Positions 16,993 to 25,179 of a DNA stretch of 64,000 nucleotides are shown in pieces. Each line of letters opens with the position of its first letter. The first letter of the stretch is position 1. This stretch comes from Acinetobacter calcoaceticus ANC 3811 (GTDB lineage: Bacteria; Pseudomonadota; Gammaproteobacteria; Pseudomonadales; Moraxellaceae): NCBI RefSeq assembly GCF_000399665.1, contig NZ_KB976986.1, positions 434,001 to 498,000 of the forward strand, given 5' to 3'. The translations under genes were made by a program, and so were the position numbers. Below the pieces are notes generated by a model, which had not been told where the DNA came from, ran no database searches, and saw nothing but the letters and a program-made list of their open reading frames with translations.

Positions 16993-17850
16993 ATGCGTAT
17001 TGCAGTTACTGGTGCATCAGGCCAACTGGGCCAACTCGTTATTTCGCAATTACTCGAACGAACTGAGGCAAAAAATATTGTGGCATTGGTGCGGAATCCA
17101 GAAAAAGCATCAGAATTAAGTTCAAAAGGAATCGAAGTTCGTGCTTTTGACTATGCTCATAATGCAGATGAACTTTCAATTCAATTGGCAGGTGTCGATA
17201 AGCTTTTATTAATTTCATCGAGTGAAATTGGTCAACGAACAGCACAACATCAAAATGTGATTAATGCAGCAAAACTTGCTCACGTAAAATTTATTGCTTA
17301 CACAAGTCTATTAAAAGCAGATACATCACCGCTTCTATTAGCACAAGAACATGTTGAGACTGAACAATATTTAAAAACATCGGACATCCCATATACATTA
17401 TTACGTAATAACTGGTACAGCGAAAACTATGCAATGGGGTTGGCACAAGCAGTTGAACAGGGCAAAATTTTCGGGGCCACGCATCACGGTAAAATTGCTT
17501 CTGCTTCACGTTTAGATTATGCAACAGCTGCTGCTGTAGTTTTAACTCAAGAAGGACATGAGAATAAAGTCTATGAGTTGGCAGGTGATACGAGTTATAC
17601 GCTTGATGATGTAGCAAGATGGACAAGTGACATCAGTAAAAAAGAGGTAACTTACAATGATTTATCGGAAGAGGAATATAAGGCGCTCTTAATACAAGTA
17701 GGTTTACCAGAAGGTTTTGCGAGTATATTAGCGAACTCAGATGACGGTGTATCCAAAGATGCTTTATATAGTGATAGCAAAGACCTGCACAAATTAATTG
17801 GTCGTGCTACTACAAGTATGCAAGAAACTATTAAAGCATTTTTATCTTAA
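16993..17850 (+). CDS. NmrA-like NAD(P)H-binding oxidoreductase, QorB/YtfG type
   Basis: The 285-residue product opens MRIAVTGASGQLGQLVI, an extended-SDR Rossmann motif, and has the NmrA-like atypical active site without YxxxK. Its length matches the E. coli quinone oxidoreductase QorB (YtfG), which is also paired with a divergent HxlR gene (ytfH). It probably reduces quinones using NADPH, but that activity is inferred. I chose the ATG at 16993 because GGAGA lies five bases before it and the Rossmann strand begins there; in-frame starts at 16954 and 16981 lack a good site. Confidence 0.88.
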   Translation: MRIAVTGASGQLGQLVISQLLERTEAKNIVALVRNPEKASELSSKGIEVRAFDYAHNADELSIQLAGVDKLLLISSSEIGQRTAQHQNVINAAKLAHVKFIAYTSLLKADTSPLLLAQEHVETEQYLKTSDIPYTLLRNNWYSENYAMGLAQAVEQGKIFGATHHGKIASASRLDYATAAAVVLTQEGHENKVYELAGDTSYTLDDVARWTSDISKKEVTYNDLSEEEYKALLIQVGLPEGFASILANSDDGVSKDALYSDSKDLHKLIGRATTSMQETIKAFLS

Positions 17851-17881
17851 GTTGCTGGTAGAGCGCTTATCAAAAAACAAA

Positions 17882-17914
17882 AAAGGCTTAAGTTTTACGA
17901 TTTAGGCCTTATTT
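17882..17914. terminator. terminator shared by convergent genes
   Basis: AAGGC with TTAA pairs with the TTTAGGCCTT side to give a roughly nine-pair stem, followed by a T run on the plus strand. It overlaps the last codons of the second HxlR gene and serves the NmrA-like gene. Confidence 0.65.
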
Positions 17915-18267
17915 TTTTGATTTTTAAATTCTGCCCATTCAATAAGTGCTTCCATTGAAGGTCCAAGAGCCAATCCTATTTCACTAAGTTCATATTCAAC
18001 TTTAGGGGGAACTTGTGGATAAACAGTACGTTTAATAATCCCATCTTGCTCTAATTGTTTAAGTTGCTGAATCAGCATTTTTTGATTAACACCTTCGATA
18101 AGCTTTTCTAAAGCAGAGAAACGTAAGGGGTGTTTTGCTGCAAAAAGTTGGCAAATGATGATTATTTTCCATTTTCCTTCAATAACTTTAAGGGCTTCAG
18201 ATGTGATTTTTGCCCATACCATCCGTTGCTGAGGATCTTCACAATTCCAGTCACGAGCTGCTTTCAT
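17902..18267 (-). CDS. HxlR-family transcriptional regulator (second copy)
   Basis: The 121-residue winged-helix protein has the sensor-type cysteine near the N-terminus (WNCEDP, Cys9) and the HxlR core KVIEGKWKIIIICQLFAAKHPLRF, VNQKMLIQQLKQLEQDGII and YPQVPPKVEYELSEIG. It is clearly related to the HxlR protein encoded at 16491 but far from identical. It is divergent from an F420-reductase-like gene and lies only about 1 kb from the first HxlR gene, so the region may hold two copies of one regulator-plus-reductase module. Confidence 0.91.
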   Translation of the reverse strand: MKAARDWNCEDPQQRMVWAKITSEALKVIEGKWKIIIICQLFAAKHPLRFSALEKLIEGVNQKMLIQQLKQLEQDGIIKRTVYPQVPPKVEYELSEIGLALGPSMEALIEWAEFKNQKNKA

Positions 18268-18298
18268 ACTTACCTTTTAGATATATACTTACTTTTTT
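18268..18298. promoter_or_regulatory. operator-like sequence upstream of the second HxlR gene
   Basis: ACTTACC, TTTTAG and TACTTAC, then TTTT, occur in the same order and nearly the same spacing as at 16908-16940. The site directly abuts the start codon of the HxlR gene, so binding would block its translation start region or promoter exit. Autoregulation and cross-talk with the first HxlR protein are plausible. Confidence 0.55.
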
Positions 18299-18377
18299 GT
18301 GTGTACTTCCTATTATCTCAGCTTGTCTTTAAACTTTAAAGTGTTAACTGTATTAAAGTTCTTGAAAAGGTGATTTT

Positions 18378-19127
18378 ATGAAAATAGGTATTATTGGCGT
18401 TGGCAATATTGGAAAGACTCTTGCACGTCTTTTAAAAGAAGCAGGTCATACAATATATGTTGCAAACTCTAGAGGTGTGGAAGGCGTAAGGAAAATTGCA
18501 GATGAAATAAATGTAGTAGCAGTGGATATATATGGAGCTGTTAATTACTCAGATATCATTATTTTATCTATTCCATTACCTGCAATACTAGAGCTGCCTA
18601 AGGACTTATTTAGCTTGGCCTCACCTGAGAAAATAGTTATAGATACCAGCAATTATTATCCTGATTTCCGTGATCCACATATTCAAGAACTCGATCATGG
18701 GATGACCGAAAGTGTTTGGGTATCAAAGCAGATTAATCAGCCTGTTGTTAAAGCTTTTAATAATATTTTAGCTTATTCACTTGCAGAGTTAGGTCAAGTT
18801 GAAGGAAGTAAAAACAGATTAGCGATAGCTGTAGCTGGAGATAGTGTACCTGCAAAAAATGTTGTTATGAGTCTTGTTAATGACATAGGTTTTGACCCTG
18901 TAGATGCAGGGAATTTGGAGAATTCTTGGCGACAACAGCCATCTACTCCAGCATATTGCTGTGATTATGACCAGAACATGATGAAGAAAGGACTCGCTAT
19001 TGCTCAAAAAGGAGAGGCTCAAAAAAAGCGTGATCATTTACCAGAACTCTTCTCAAGCTTAGGGGCTAATCCAACACATCAGGATATTGTACAAATGAAC
19101 CGAGATTTAAATCCAATAGTCGATTAG
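18378..19127 (+). CDS. NADP-binding F420-reductase-like oxidoreductase
   Basis: The 249-residue product begins MKIGIIGVGNIGKTLARLL with the GxGxxG dinucleotide motif and continues VANSRG, the pattern of the coenzyme F420-dependent NADP oxidoreductase superfamily (pfam F420_oxidored). Acinetobacter does not make F420 as far as is known, so another acceptor is likely. The middle VVKAFNNILAYSLAE matches the family's dimer region. AAAGG lies nine bases before the ATG. It is divergent from the HxlR gene at 17902 and is probably its target. Confidence 0.85.
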   Translation: MKIGIIGVGNIGKTLARLLKEAGHTIYVANSRGVEGVRKIADEINVVAVDIYGAVNYSDIIILSIPLPAILELPKDLFSLASPEKIVIDTSNYYPDFRDPHIQELDHGMTESVWVSKQINQPVVKAFNNILAYSLAELGQVEGSKNRLAIAVAGDSVPAKNVVMSLVNDIGFDPVDAGNLENSWRQQPSTPAYCCDYDQNMMKKGLAIAQKGEAQKKRDHLPELFSSLGANPTHQDIVQMNRDLNPIVD

Positions 19128-19155
19128 TTTTTTAAAATTAATTTTAAAAAAGATA

Positions 19156-19190
19156 TAGGCTTATTTTTTTCTAGTGATTAAATAAGCCTA
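19156..19190 (+). terminator. intrinsic terminator after the F420-reductase-like gene
   Basis: TAGGCTTATTT (19156-19166) and its exact complement (19180-19190) form an 11-pair stem with T-rich flanks on both strands. It also faces the end of the minus-strand gene at 19238. Confidence 0.8.
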
Positions 19191-19237
19191 ATTATTGGGA
19201 TTAATAAAAATTCTCTATTTAATGGGGCTGGTGGTAA

Positions 19238-19804
19238 CTATCTAAGAATTAAAAACTTATTTGTAGTGAAATTTTGAATAAATAAAGATTTTTTAAGAGG
19301 GCAGATCAGCGCTTTTCGGTTCATGATTCCATAAATTAAATATACATATTCTTGCGACGAGCCAACTAGTGCAAAGAGCTGATCTTGTTGATCAATACTA
19401 ATCAGTATTTCATTACTTAAATTTAACAGATCAAAGGGCGATGCATTTTTTTTTGCTTCAACTGATATATTGAAATTCTCGAAAGTTTTCTTGATATCAA
19501 GTAGTGAATAATGGAAATTTTTCTGATTTCGTTGAGCTTGCAGGTAAACAGTAATAAGGTCTAAATCTATTTGTTTATCGTATTTTGCAGTAATTGCGGA
19601 CGCAATAATAAAAGCGATGTTTGAACTATTTGACTCTATTGAGCCTACTTTAAGTTTAGAGATAGAACTCTGGATATTATCAGGTATATGTTGGACTGAA
19701 GCTGAGCACATATTTATTGACCTATAGACTGTGGTAGCTTGGGTCGTATTCAGCCCTGCTAATAATGCTATAAAAACGATGAGTTTTTTTAATTTAATCA
19801 TCAT
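19238..19804 (-). CDS. exported protein, possible catalytically dead C39-peptidase-like domain
   Basis: The 188-residue product has a signal peptide (about residues 1-23, ending TTQAT). The following fold has the order of a C39 peptidase: a helix (SSNIAFIIASAITAKY) where the catalytic SCGAASLAT-type helix belongs, a DIKKTFENFNISVEA segment, and ILISIDQQDQLFALVGSS where the family has the catalytic histidine (HFVVL). The catalytic cysteine is replaced by serine or asparagine and the histidine is missing. This assignment is mine by eye and uncertain. It ends the operon that starts with the exported protein at 20915, 25 bases away. It has no strong ribosome-binding site and an ATG-ATG start. Confidence 0.65.
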   Translation of the reverse strand: MMIKLKKLIVFIALLAGLNTTQATTVYRSINMCSASVQHIPDNIQSSISKLKVGSIESNSSNIAFIIASAITAKYDKQIDLDLITVYLQAQRNQKNFHYSLLDIKKTFENFNISVEAKKNASPFDLLNLSNEILISIDQQDQLFALVGSSQEYVYLIYGIMNRKALICPLKKSLFIQNFTTNKFLILR

Positions 19805-19829
19805 ATAAATGTTTGTATGCCATTTTTAC

Positions 19830-20915
19830 TTAGCAAAACTTTAAGTTCCCGTAGCAGTTTTTAATGCCTATCTGTCCAGAGTCAATAGGATTAATAATTA
19901 ACTCTCGACCAACTAGCCCTCCGAGTGCTTCCCCAAGTCCTACATCAATCCGCTGTTGTGTTTCGATATCAGTGAGAATAACTTTCGGTAAGGAAAGCCA
20001 CCATCCAGGTTGAGCAGCTACCGTATTTTCGAAGCTACCAGAACTTATTTTTTGCCACTGGATAGCTTGCTTTTGTAAGGATAGTGATGTGTCACTAGTA
20101 GGAATTGTTCCTGCTGCATCTTGAGCTAGTAAAATTTCATGGAAACCAGATAGCGGATAATCTTTTAATGTGGCATTACTTAGAGTTAAACCTAAAGGTA
20201 GATCTAAGATACCTAATAGTCTTAGTGGACCAGTTTTAGCGACTACATTATCCAGCGTTGCTGATGTAGAGCGGTTAAGAATAAGCTGTTTGTTATAATC
20301 ATTAATATGTGCTTCTGTAGAGATCAATCCATTTTCAATCACTACATTCTTCAGAACAGTATTCGTAAGTGTTAAATTCAAATCACCAGATAAAGAGTTA
20401 ATTCCTGCTGTGTCATCAGCTAATGTTGTTAAATCTGTATTTGATCCCAATCCAAGTTTGCCTAATATGCCTAATGCCCCAAGGCGAAAGCCAACAATTT
20501 CTCGAGTAGAAGCTTTGTCCGGCGATTTTATAGCAAACTCGATAAAAGGATTAGTAATAACGGCATCTGATCCTGCATAGCTACCATTTACGGGGAGGAC
20601 ACCTGCTAAACTAATATTTTCAATATCAATGTCACAACCCACTCCTTTAGTTCCACCGCAACCTAACTGTAAACGTTTAATATTCGCATTTAATTCTACT
20701 TGTGCTTCCATTCCGAGACGATAAAAACCTACATCTGTATTTGGATTACCATTTTGATTGGCTGCAATATTGGTTAGATTAAAGAATGCTTGACCAGTTA
20801 CGCTCGCTAAACTTTTATCATTCAAGGCATTGAGTTCGGCGTTTACAAGAGGACTGACCAACATTAATGGTATTGTAAATAAGAAAGCCTGTTTTATACT
20901 TCTGAGATTATTCAT
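19830..20915 (-). CDS. exported FilA/DUF6160-like surface protein
   Basis: The 361-residue product has a signal peptide (about residues 1-26, ending PLVNA) and then the motif LNALNDKSLASVTGQA, found at the mature N-terminus of a family of Acinetobacter and Pseudomonas exported proteins (DUF6160/FilA-like, from memory). The rest is beta-rich with many small polar residues and two cysteine pairs, one near residue 84 (GCGGTKGVGCD) and one at the very C-terminus (NCYGNLKFC). It probably reaches the cell surface or a fibre. The second gene, encoding the C39-like protein, follows after 25 bases. In the fil-type pilus operons a C39 peptidase is also encoded nearby. Function is unknown. Confidence 0.72.
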   Translation of the reverse strand: MNNLRSIKQAFLFTIPLMLVSPLVNAELNALNDKSLASVTGQAFFNLTNIAANQNGNPNTDVGFYRLGMEAQVELNANIKRLQLGCGGTKGVGCDIDIENISLAGVLPVNGSYAGSDAVITNPFIEFAIKSPDKASTREIVGFRLGALGILGKLGLGSNTDLTTLADDTAGINSLSGDLNLTLTNTVLKNVVIENGLISTEAHINDYNKQLILNRSTSATLDNVVAKTGPLRLLGILDLPLGLTLSNATLKDYPLSGFHEILLAQDAAGTIPTSDTSLSLQKQAIQWQKISSGSFENTVAAQPGWWLSLPKVILTDIETQQRIDVGLGEALGGLVGRELIINPIDSGQIGIKNCYGNLKFC

Positions 20916-21080
20916 ATCAGTTCCTTTGCTTAAAGATGATTAGACTCAAGTTTATGAGTCCAAGCTCCTTTGCCTTACAGCCTTATTGTTTGAGTGTGAC
21001 TTTTAGGTAATTGTTTTGTTTAAGCATTTTTACTGAACAAAATAGGATTTATTCTCTTTGGAGGATAAAACTACAAGCAA

Positions 21081-21113
21081 AAGCATAATGTGTTCAGTGC
21101 ACACATTATGCTT
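21081..21113. promoter_or_regulatory. perfect 13-bp inverted repeat, putative TetR operator
   Basis: AAGCATAATGTGT (21081-21093) and its exact complement (21101-21113) are separated by seven bases. It lies 23 bases before the ATG of the TetR gene. I found no second copy in the neighbouring divergent promoter at 22808-22914. Confidence 0.82.
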
Positions 21114-21135
21114 ATAGTATGTGCGCGGTGTCAAC

Positions 21136-21771
21136 ATGTCTTTAAAGCAATCAGAAAATTTAAGTCAAAAATCAAATTATCATCATGGAAATGTACGTGA
21201 AGAATTATTGAATGCAGGGTTGCTTCATTTAGAAAACAATGATGCCGAAAGTCTGAGTTTTAGAGAAATGGCAAGACAAATTGGCGTAAGTGCTAACGCG
21301 GTATATCGGCATTTCGAAAGCAAAGATAGCTTTCTAGTAGCACTGGCAGCAAAAGGATTTCAGCGTTTAGAGGAGGAACAAAGTCAAACATTACAATATG
21401 CTAATTCTCAGCCGGAGGCTTTGAAATTATCTGGTTTAGCCTATATCAACTTTGCAAAAAATAATCGAAATCTCTTTGCTTTGATGTTTAATCCTGACTT
21501 GCAAAAGAATGAAGCAATTGAGTTAAAAGAGGCTGCGGATAGTACATATACACAATTACAAAGGTTAACGGCTTCAATTTTGGGGTTGAGTGAAGATGAT
21601 GCTCAAGTTGAAGTATTAGCAATGTTGAGTTGTAGCCTTGTACATGGACTATCTCATCTTTTACTGGAAGGGCGCTTAGCTGAATCAGAAGAAAAAGCAA
21701 ATAATTTAGTTTTATTAATTATGAATTATGCTACAGGTTTACTTGCTGGAGCTGGCTTGGATAAACATTAG
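21136..21771 (+). CDS. TetR-family regulator
   Basis: The 211-residue product has an N-terminal TetR helix-turn-helix (HGNVREELLNAGL, ESLSFREMARQIGVSANAVY and RHFESKDSFLVALAAKGF, about residues 20-70) and a C-terminal domain resembling TetR_C_33/WHG (about 85-200). I prefer the ATG at 21136; a GTG at 21121 in the same frame would add five residues. A perfect inverted repeat just upstream suggests autorepression. It is convergent with the AraC gene. In Pseudomonas, DesT-type TetR proteins govern desaturase plus ferredoxin-reductase genes, so the fusion gene at 22915 is a plausible target. Confidence 0.9.
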   Translation: MSLKQSENLSQKSNYHHGNVREELLNAGLLHLENNDAESLSFREMARQIGVSANAVYRHFESKDSFLVALAAKGFQRLEEEQSQTLQYANSQPEALKLSGLAYINFAKNNRNLFALMFNPDLQKNEAIELKEAADSTYTQLQRLTASILGLSEDDAQVEVLAMLSCSLVHGLSHLLLEGRLAESEEKANNLVLLIMNYATGLLAGAGLDKH

Positions 21772-21787
21772 AATATTGAATCTAAAT

Positions 21788-22807
21788 TTATTTTTGCAAC
21801 CTAAAATTCCGCGGTGAGACGCCTTTCCAACGTTTAAAGGCTCTGGAAAATGCTGAAACTTCAGAATAGCCCAATTGAATGGCAACTTCTTCAACTGTTA
21901 AATTGGTTGTTTTGAGTAGGTCTTCGGCTAAGTCTTTACGAATGTCGTCAATAAGCTGTTCATAGGTAATTCCTTCAATTGCAAGATGGCGTTGCAAGGT
22001 TCTAAGGTTGACCTTGAGATGTGCTGCCATTTCATCAATTTTAGGCATTTCAGAAGGTTGTAGAAGTAAAATATTCCTAATCTTTTGGCTGTAGCTGCCT
22101 AGAGAGCTTCTTCGCATCCAAAGCTGTTGGCATTCCTCTTGATATCGTGCACGAATAAATGGGTCTGCTTGAGGTAATGGTAAATCAAGCAAACGGCTTT
22201 CAAAGATAATACAGCTACGCGGTTGATTAAATTGAATGGGATAACCCGCCAATTCGGGAAATTTATCGGCATACACAGGTGGAGGTAAAGCAACATTAAT
22301 GCTCATTACAGGAAACTGGATAGGCAAGACATCTCTTTGAATTGATATAACAGTTATAAGATCTCTTTCAACTAGAAAACATGCTAAGTCGTCAGGTAAT
22401 TGACTATGGTCAAAAATCAGTAACGTGTATATATCTTCCTGAATAACTTCTAAATTGCAAAAAATGGAACTAAGTTGAAAGTATCGCATAGCAAAATGTA
22501 AGGCTTCTTTCATTGTCTGACTACTAAGAATGGCAAAACCCCATGCACCAAATGTCGTTGTATGGTGCCTTAGACCTGCTTCTATACTCAAAGGAACTGT
22601 AGAGTCTAGTAATTTAAGTAAATTTCGAATAACTAAAAATTCTTGTTCTGCTTTTACCTCAAAGTTAGGTTGCGATAAATCATTCAAAGAAATAAGCGTG
22701 TTTTCTATACAACTTTCAGTTGTTAAACCATGTTGTTGACCCACCATAAGCAATATGCGAATAGCACTGATACTACGAGGAAAATCCCAATATAATTGTA
22801 TGGACAT
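21788..22807 (-). CDS. AraC-family regulator of OruR/ArgR type
   Basis: The 339-residue product has the Arabinose_bd-type N-terminal domain (about residues 15-200) and a single C-terminal AraC helix-turn-helix pair (about 235-335). The latter contains KIDEMAAHLKVNLRTLQRHL and VEEVAIQLGYSEVSAFSRAFKRWKG, then SPRNFR. It is divergent from the desaturase fusion gene, 107 bases away, and is therefore its likely regulator, with the ligand probably lipid-like. It is a distant paralogue of the protein encoded at 41825, which also faces a lipid-type operon. Confidence 0.91.
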   Translation of the reverse strand: MSIQLYWDFPRSISAIRILLMVGQQHGLTTESCIENTLISLNDLSQPNFEVKAEQEFLVIRNLLKLLDSTVPLSIEAGLRHHTTTFGAWGFAILSSQTMKEALHFAMRYFQLSSIFCNLEVIQEDIYTLLIFDHSQLPDDLACFLVERDLITVISIQRDVLPIQFPVMSINVALPPPVYADKFPELAGYPIQFNQPRSCIIFESRLLDLPLPQADPFIRARYQEECQQLWMRRSSLGSYSQKIRNILLLQPSEMPKIDEMAAHLKVNLRTLQRHLAIEGITYEQLIDDIRKDLAEDLLKTTNLTVEEVAIQLGYSEVSAFSRAFKRWKGVSPRNFRLQK

Positions 22808-22880
22808 GCTTTAGGTGTCATGAAATGTCAAGTTTGTTAGTATAAAGTCATTCTGCTGATGTTCAAAACTTTATATCTTT

Positions 22881-22900
22881 TCGGATAAGGTCAAATCCGA
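22881..22900. promoter_or_regulatory. inverted repeat in the desaturase-fusion promoter
   Basis: TCGGAT and ATCCGA, eight bases apart, lie 15 bases before the start codon of the fusion gene. This could be a regulator site or an mRNA hairpin next to the ribosome-binding site. Confidence 0.45.
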
Positions 22901-22914
22901 TAGGGATATATAAA

Positions 22915-25155
22915 ATGCTAAGTGATAAAGACGGTAAGCACGAAAGTTTAACGATGGCTTTAAAAGCTTTATATGATCAAACTAAAGCAAACGTTGGGGA
23001 TGCAGACTTAGCACATATCAGAAATGTTGCTGCTTACTCTCAAGCTATTAAAGCGCGTAGTAATGAGTTGATACAACAAGGTGGAAAACCTAATGCCATA
23101 ATACGTGGTGCGATATTAGGCGCATTGCATACATTACTTGAGTTTTCTGAACTTGGTCATAACATCATGCATGGTAGTTATGACCATTTGCCAAATGCAG
23201 GTTCTTTCCATTCTGAACGTTGGGTTTGGAATTTTATGGTGGATCCTTATGAATGGCGTGTGATGCACCATCAAAACCATCATCCTTTTACGAATATCGT
23301 TGGCGTAGACCATGATTTGGGTTATTCATTTTTACGTATTAAGCCAGGTCAGCCATGGTATGGACACCATACTCTGCAACTTCCGTTGCTGTGGGGCTTA
23401 TTATTGACAGCGCCTAATCTTGTATTTTCCCTTTTTACTGGAGCATCAGCTGCTAAAACAGAAGGTCGTAAAGTATTTAGTCGAACAACCCTTGAACAAA
23501 CTTTAAAACTGACAAAAAAATATATTGCCCAGCATTTTTGGAAAGATCCTCTTTCTGTCTCTCCTTCTCGGGTATTACCGACATTTTTTGGGAATTATTT
23601 GAGTACAGTTTTGGGATATGATTTGACGGTTGCAGTCTTATTTCTAGAACACCATTCACCCAATGTTGAATTATTCAGTGACCCGGGATTGAGTGAAACA
23701 GAAGAAGAATATTTTTGCCGTCAAATTTTAGCGACAAGTAATTTTACACCTTATGCCCAACTTGATCATTATTTTAAAACATTGTTGGAAGAGGAGGTTG
23801 AATTTGATAATCCACCTGCATTTGATGTGTTTTATGGTGGACTGGACACCCACTTAGAGCATCATTTATTCCCAGATTTACCCTGTAACCGTCAAAGAGA
23901 AATTCAGCCCTTTGTTAAAGAAATCTGTTTGCAGCATGGCTTGCCTTACAATGTGATGTCTCTTGAAGATGTTGTGCCAGAGATGATGGTCAATGTGCTC
24001 AAATTGGCGAGTCCTGTAGGTGAGCAAGAAAACGGAAATTTTTTAAAAATACTAAAAAATCCTAAGGAATTATTACGTCGAGTCGTATATGGAGCCCAAT
24101 ATAAATTGCCAGATAACATGACGTATTTAAATAAACCTCGTTTTTATAATGTACCGGTTAAGGTTTTAGCCGTGTTTCCGCAAGCAGAGAATCAAGCCCT
24201 GATGATACGTTTTGAAAAACCCCAAGGATGGGATAGCGTAACTTGGGAAGCTGGCGCATTTATTTCTGTACGAGTTGAAGTTGAAGATGAAAGCTTAGTT
24301 CGACAATATAGTTTGTTAAGAGACAGCCGCGAGACTGACAATTGTTTGGAAATTGCCGTCAAACGTGTAGAGGGCGGACGTGCTTCAAATTATATCAATG
24401 ATCATATTAAGAAAAATTCGCATATGATTTTGGTGGGGGTGCCACAGGCCTCTCCCGATTTTATAATGAAAGAAGTACCTAAACAGATCGTTTTTCTTGC
24501 GGGTGGTGTTGGTATTACACCAATTTTGAGTATGTTACGTAAGGCGCGACGTGAAGCTCCACATAGCCAAGTTAGGTTACTTTATTTTAACCGTAATGAG
24601 AGATCTATTATTTTTGAATATGAATTACGTGAATTTGCCAAGTTATCCGGTTTTGATGTGCATTTTATATGTAATGAGATAGATCCTAATTATCCAATTT
24701 CAGGGCAGATGTATCAGGCGAAACTAAGTGCTGAGTTACTATCTAAAGTTGTTCCAGACATAACAGCACATGAAGTGTATGTTTGTGCTCCACCAGGATT
24801 TATTGCTGCCTCAAAATCTATGTTACTGGATTTAGGATTACCTGAAATCCAATTTCATACAGAGAGTTTTACCCCTCCGGTAGTAGAACACCCAACGGAT
24901 GGTAAAGATCATGTCATCCGCTTTGCACGGAGTGGTATTGATATTGTGGTTGATGGAGGAACAACGTTATTAGAAGCTGCACGTTTGGCTGGAGTTAACA
25001 TTCCATCGGGATGTGAAAGAGGGTTATGCCGTGCTTGTGTCTGTAATAAGCTACAAGGTGTTACTACTTTAGATCAATACAAGGCACAACCAGATTTACG
25101 TATTACCACCTGCAACAGTTTGCCTCGTTCGGATAAGTTGGTACTGGATATTTAA
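22915..25155 (+). CDS. three-domain fatty-acid desaturase with fused ferredoxin reductase and [2Fe-2S] ferredoxin
   Basis: The 746-residue protein joins a whole electron chain. Residues about 60-340 are a membrane di-iron desaturase with histidine boxes GHNIMH (82-86), HHQNHH (118-123) and HLEHH (313-317). Residues about 395-650 are a ferredoxin-NADP reductase-like FAD/NAD module with the RQYSLL FAD motif and GGVGITPILSML. Residues about 665-746 are a plant-type ferredoxin with cysteines 700, 705, 708 and 733. All three parts look intact. It probably desaturates fatty acyl chains at the inner membrane using NAD(P)H and O2 without separate redox partners. An AraC gene lies divergently upstream. 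In many bacteria the desaturase and reductase are separate genes (desA/desB-type). Confidence 0.9.
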   Translation: MLSDKDGKHESLTMALKALYDQTKANVGDADLAHIRNVAAYSQAIKARSNELIQQGGKPNAIIRGAILGALHTLLEFSELGHNIMHGSYDHLPNAGSFHSERWVWNFMVDPYEWRVMHHQNHHPFTNIVGVDHDLGYSFLRIKPGQPWYGHHTLQLPLLWGLLLTAPNLVFSLFTGASAAKTEGRKVFSRTTLEQTLKLTKKYIAQHFWKDPLSVSPSRVLPTFFGNYLSTVLGYDLTVAVLFLEHHSPNVELFSDPGLSETEEEYFCRQILATSNFTPYAQLDHYFKTLLEEEVEFDNPPAFDVFYGGLDTHLEHHLFPDLPCNRQREIQPFVKEICLQHGLPYNVMSLEDVVPEMMVNVLKLASPVGEQENGNFLKILKNPKELLRRVVYGAQYKLPDNMTYLNKPRFYNVPVKVLAVFPQAENQALMIRFEKPQGWDSVTWEAGAFISVRVEVEDESLVRQYSLLRDSRETDNCLEIAVKRVEGGRASNYINDHIKKNSHMILVGVPQASPDFIMKEVPKQIVFLAGGVGITPILSMLRKARREAPHSQVRLLYFNRNERSIIFEYELREFAKLSGFDVHFICNEIDPNYPISGQMYQAKLSAELLSKVVPDITAHEVYVCAPPGFIAASKSMLLDLGLPEIQFHTESFTPPVVEHPTDGKDHVIRFARSGIDIVVDGGTTLLEAARLAGVNIPSGCERGLCRACVCNKLQGVTTLDQYKAQPDLRITTCNSLPRSDKLVLDI

Positions 25156-25179
25156 TTTGTATTATGAGATTTGGGTTGG

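Noticed and set aside
18378..19127. True coenzyme F420-dependent enzyme
   Set aside because: The fold fits, but F420 synthesis is not known in this genus, so only the NADP-binding family name is used.
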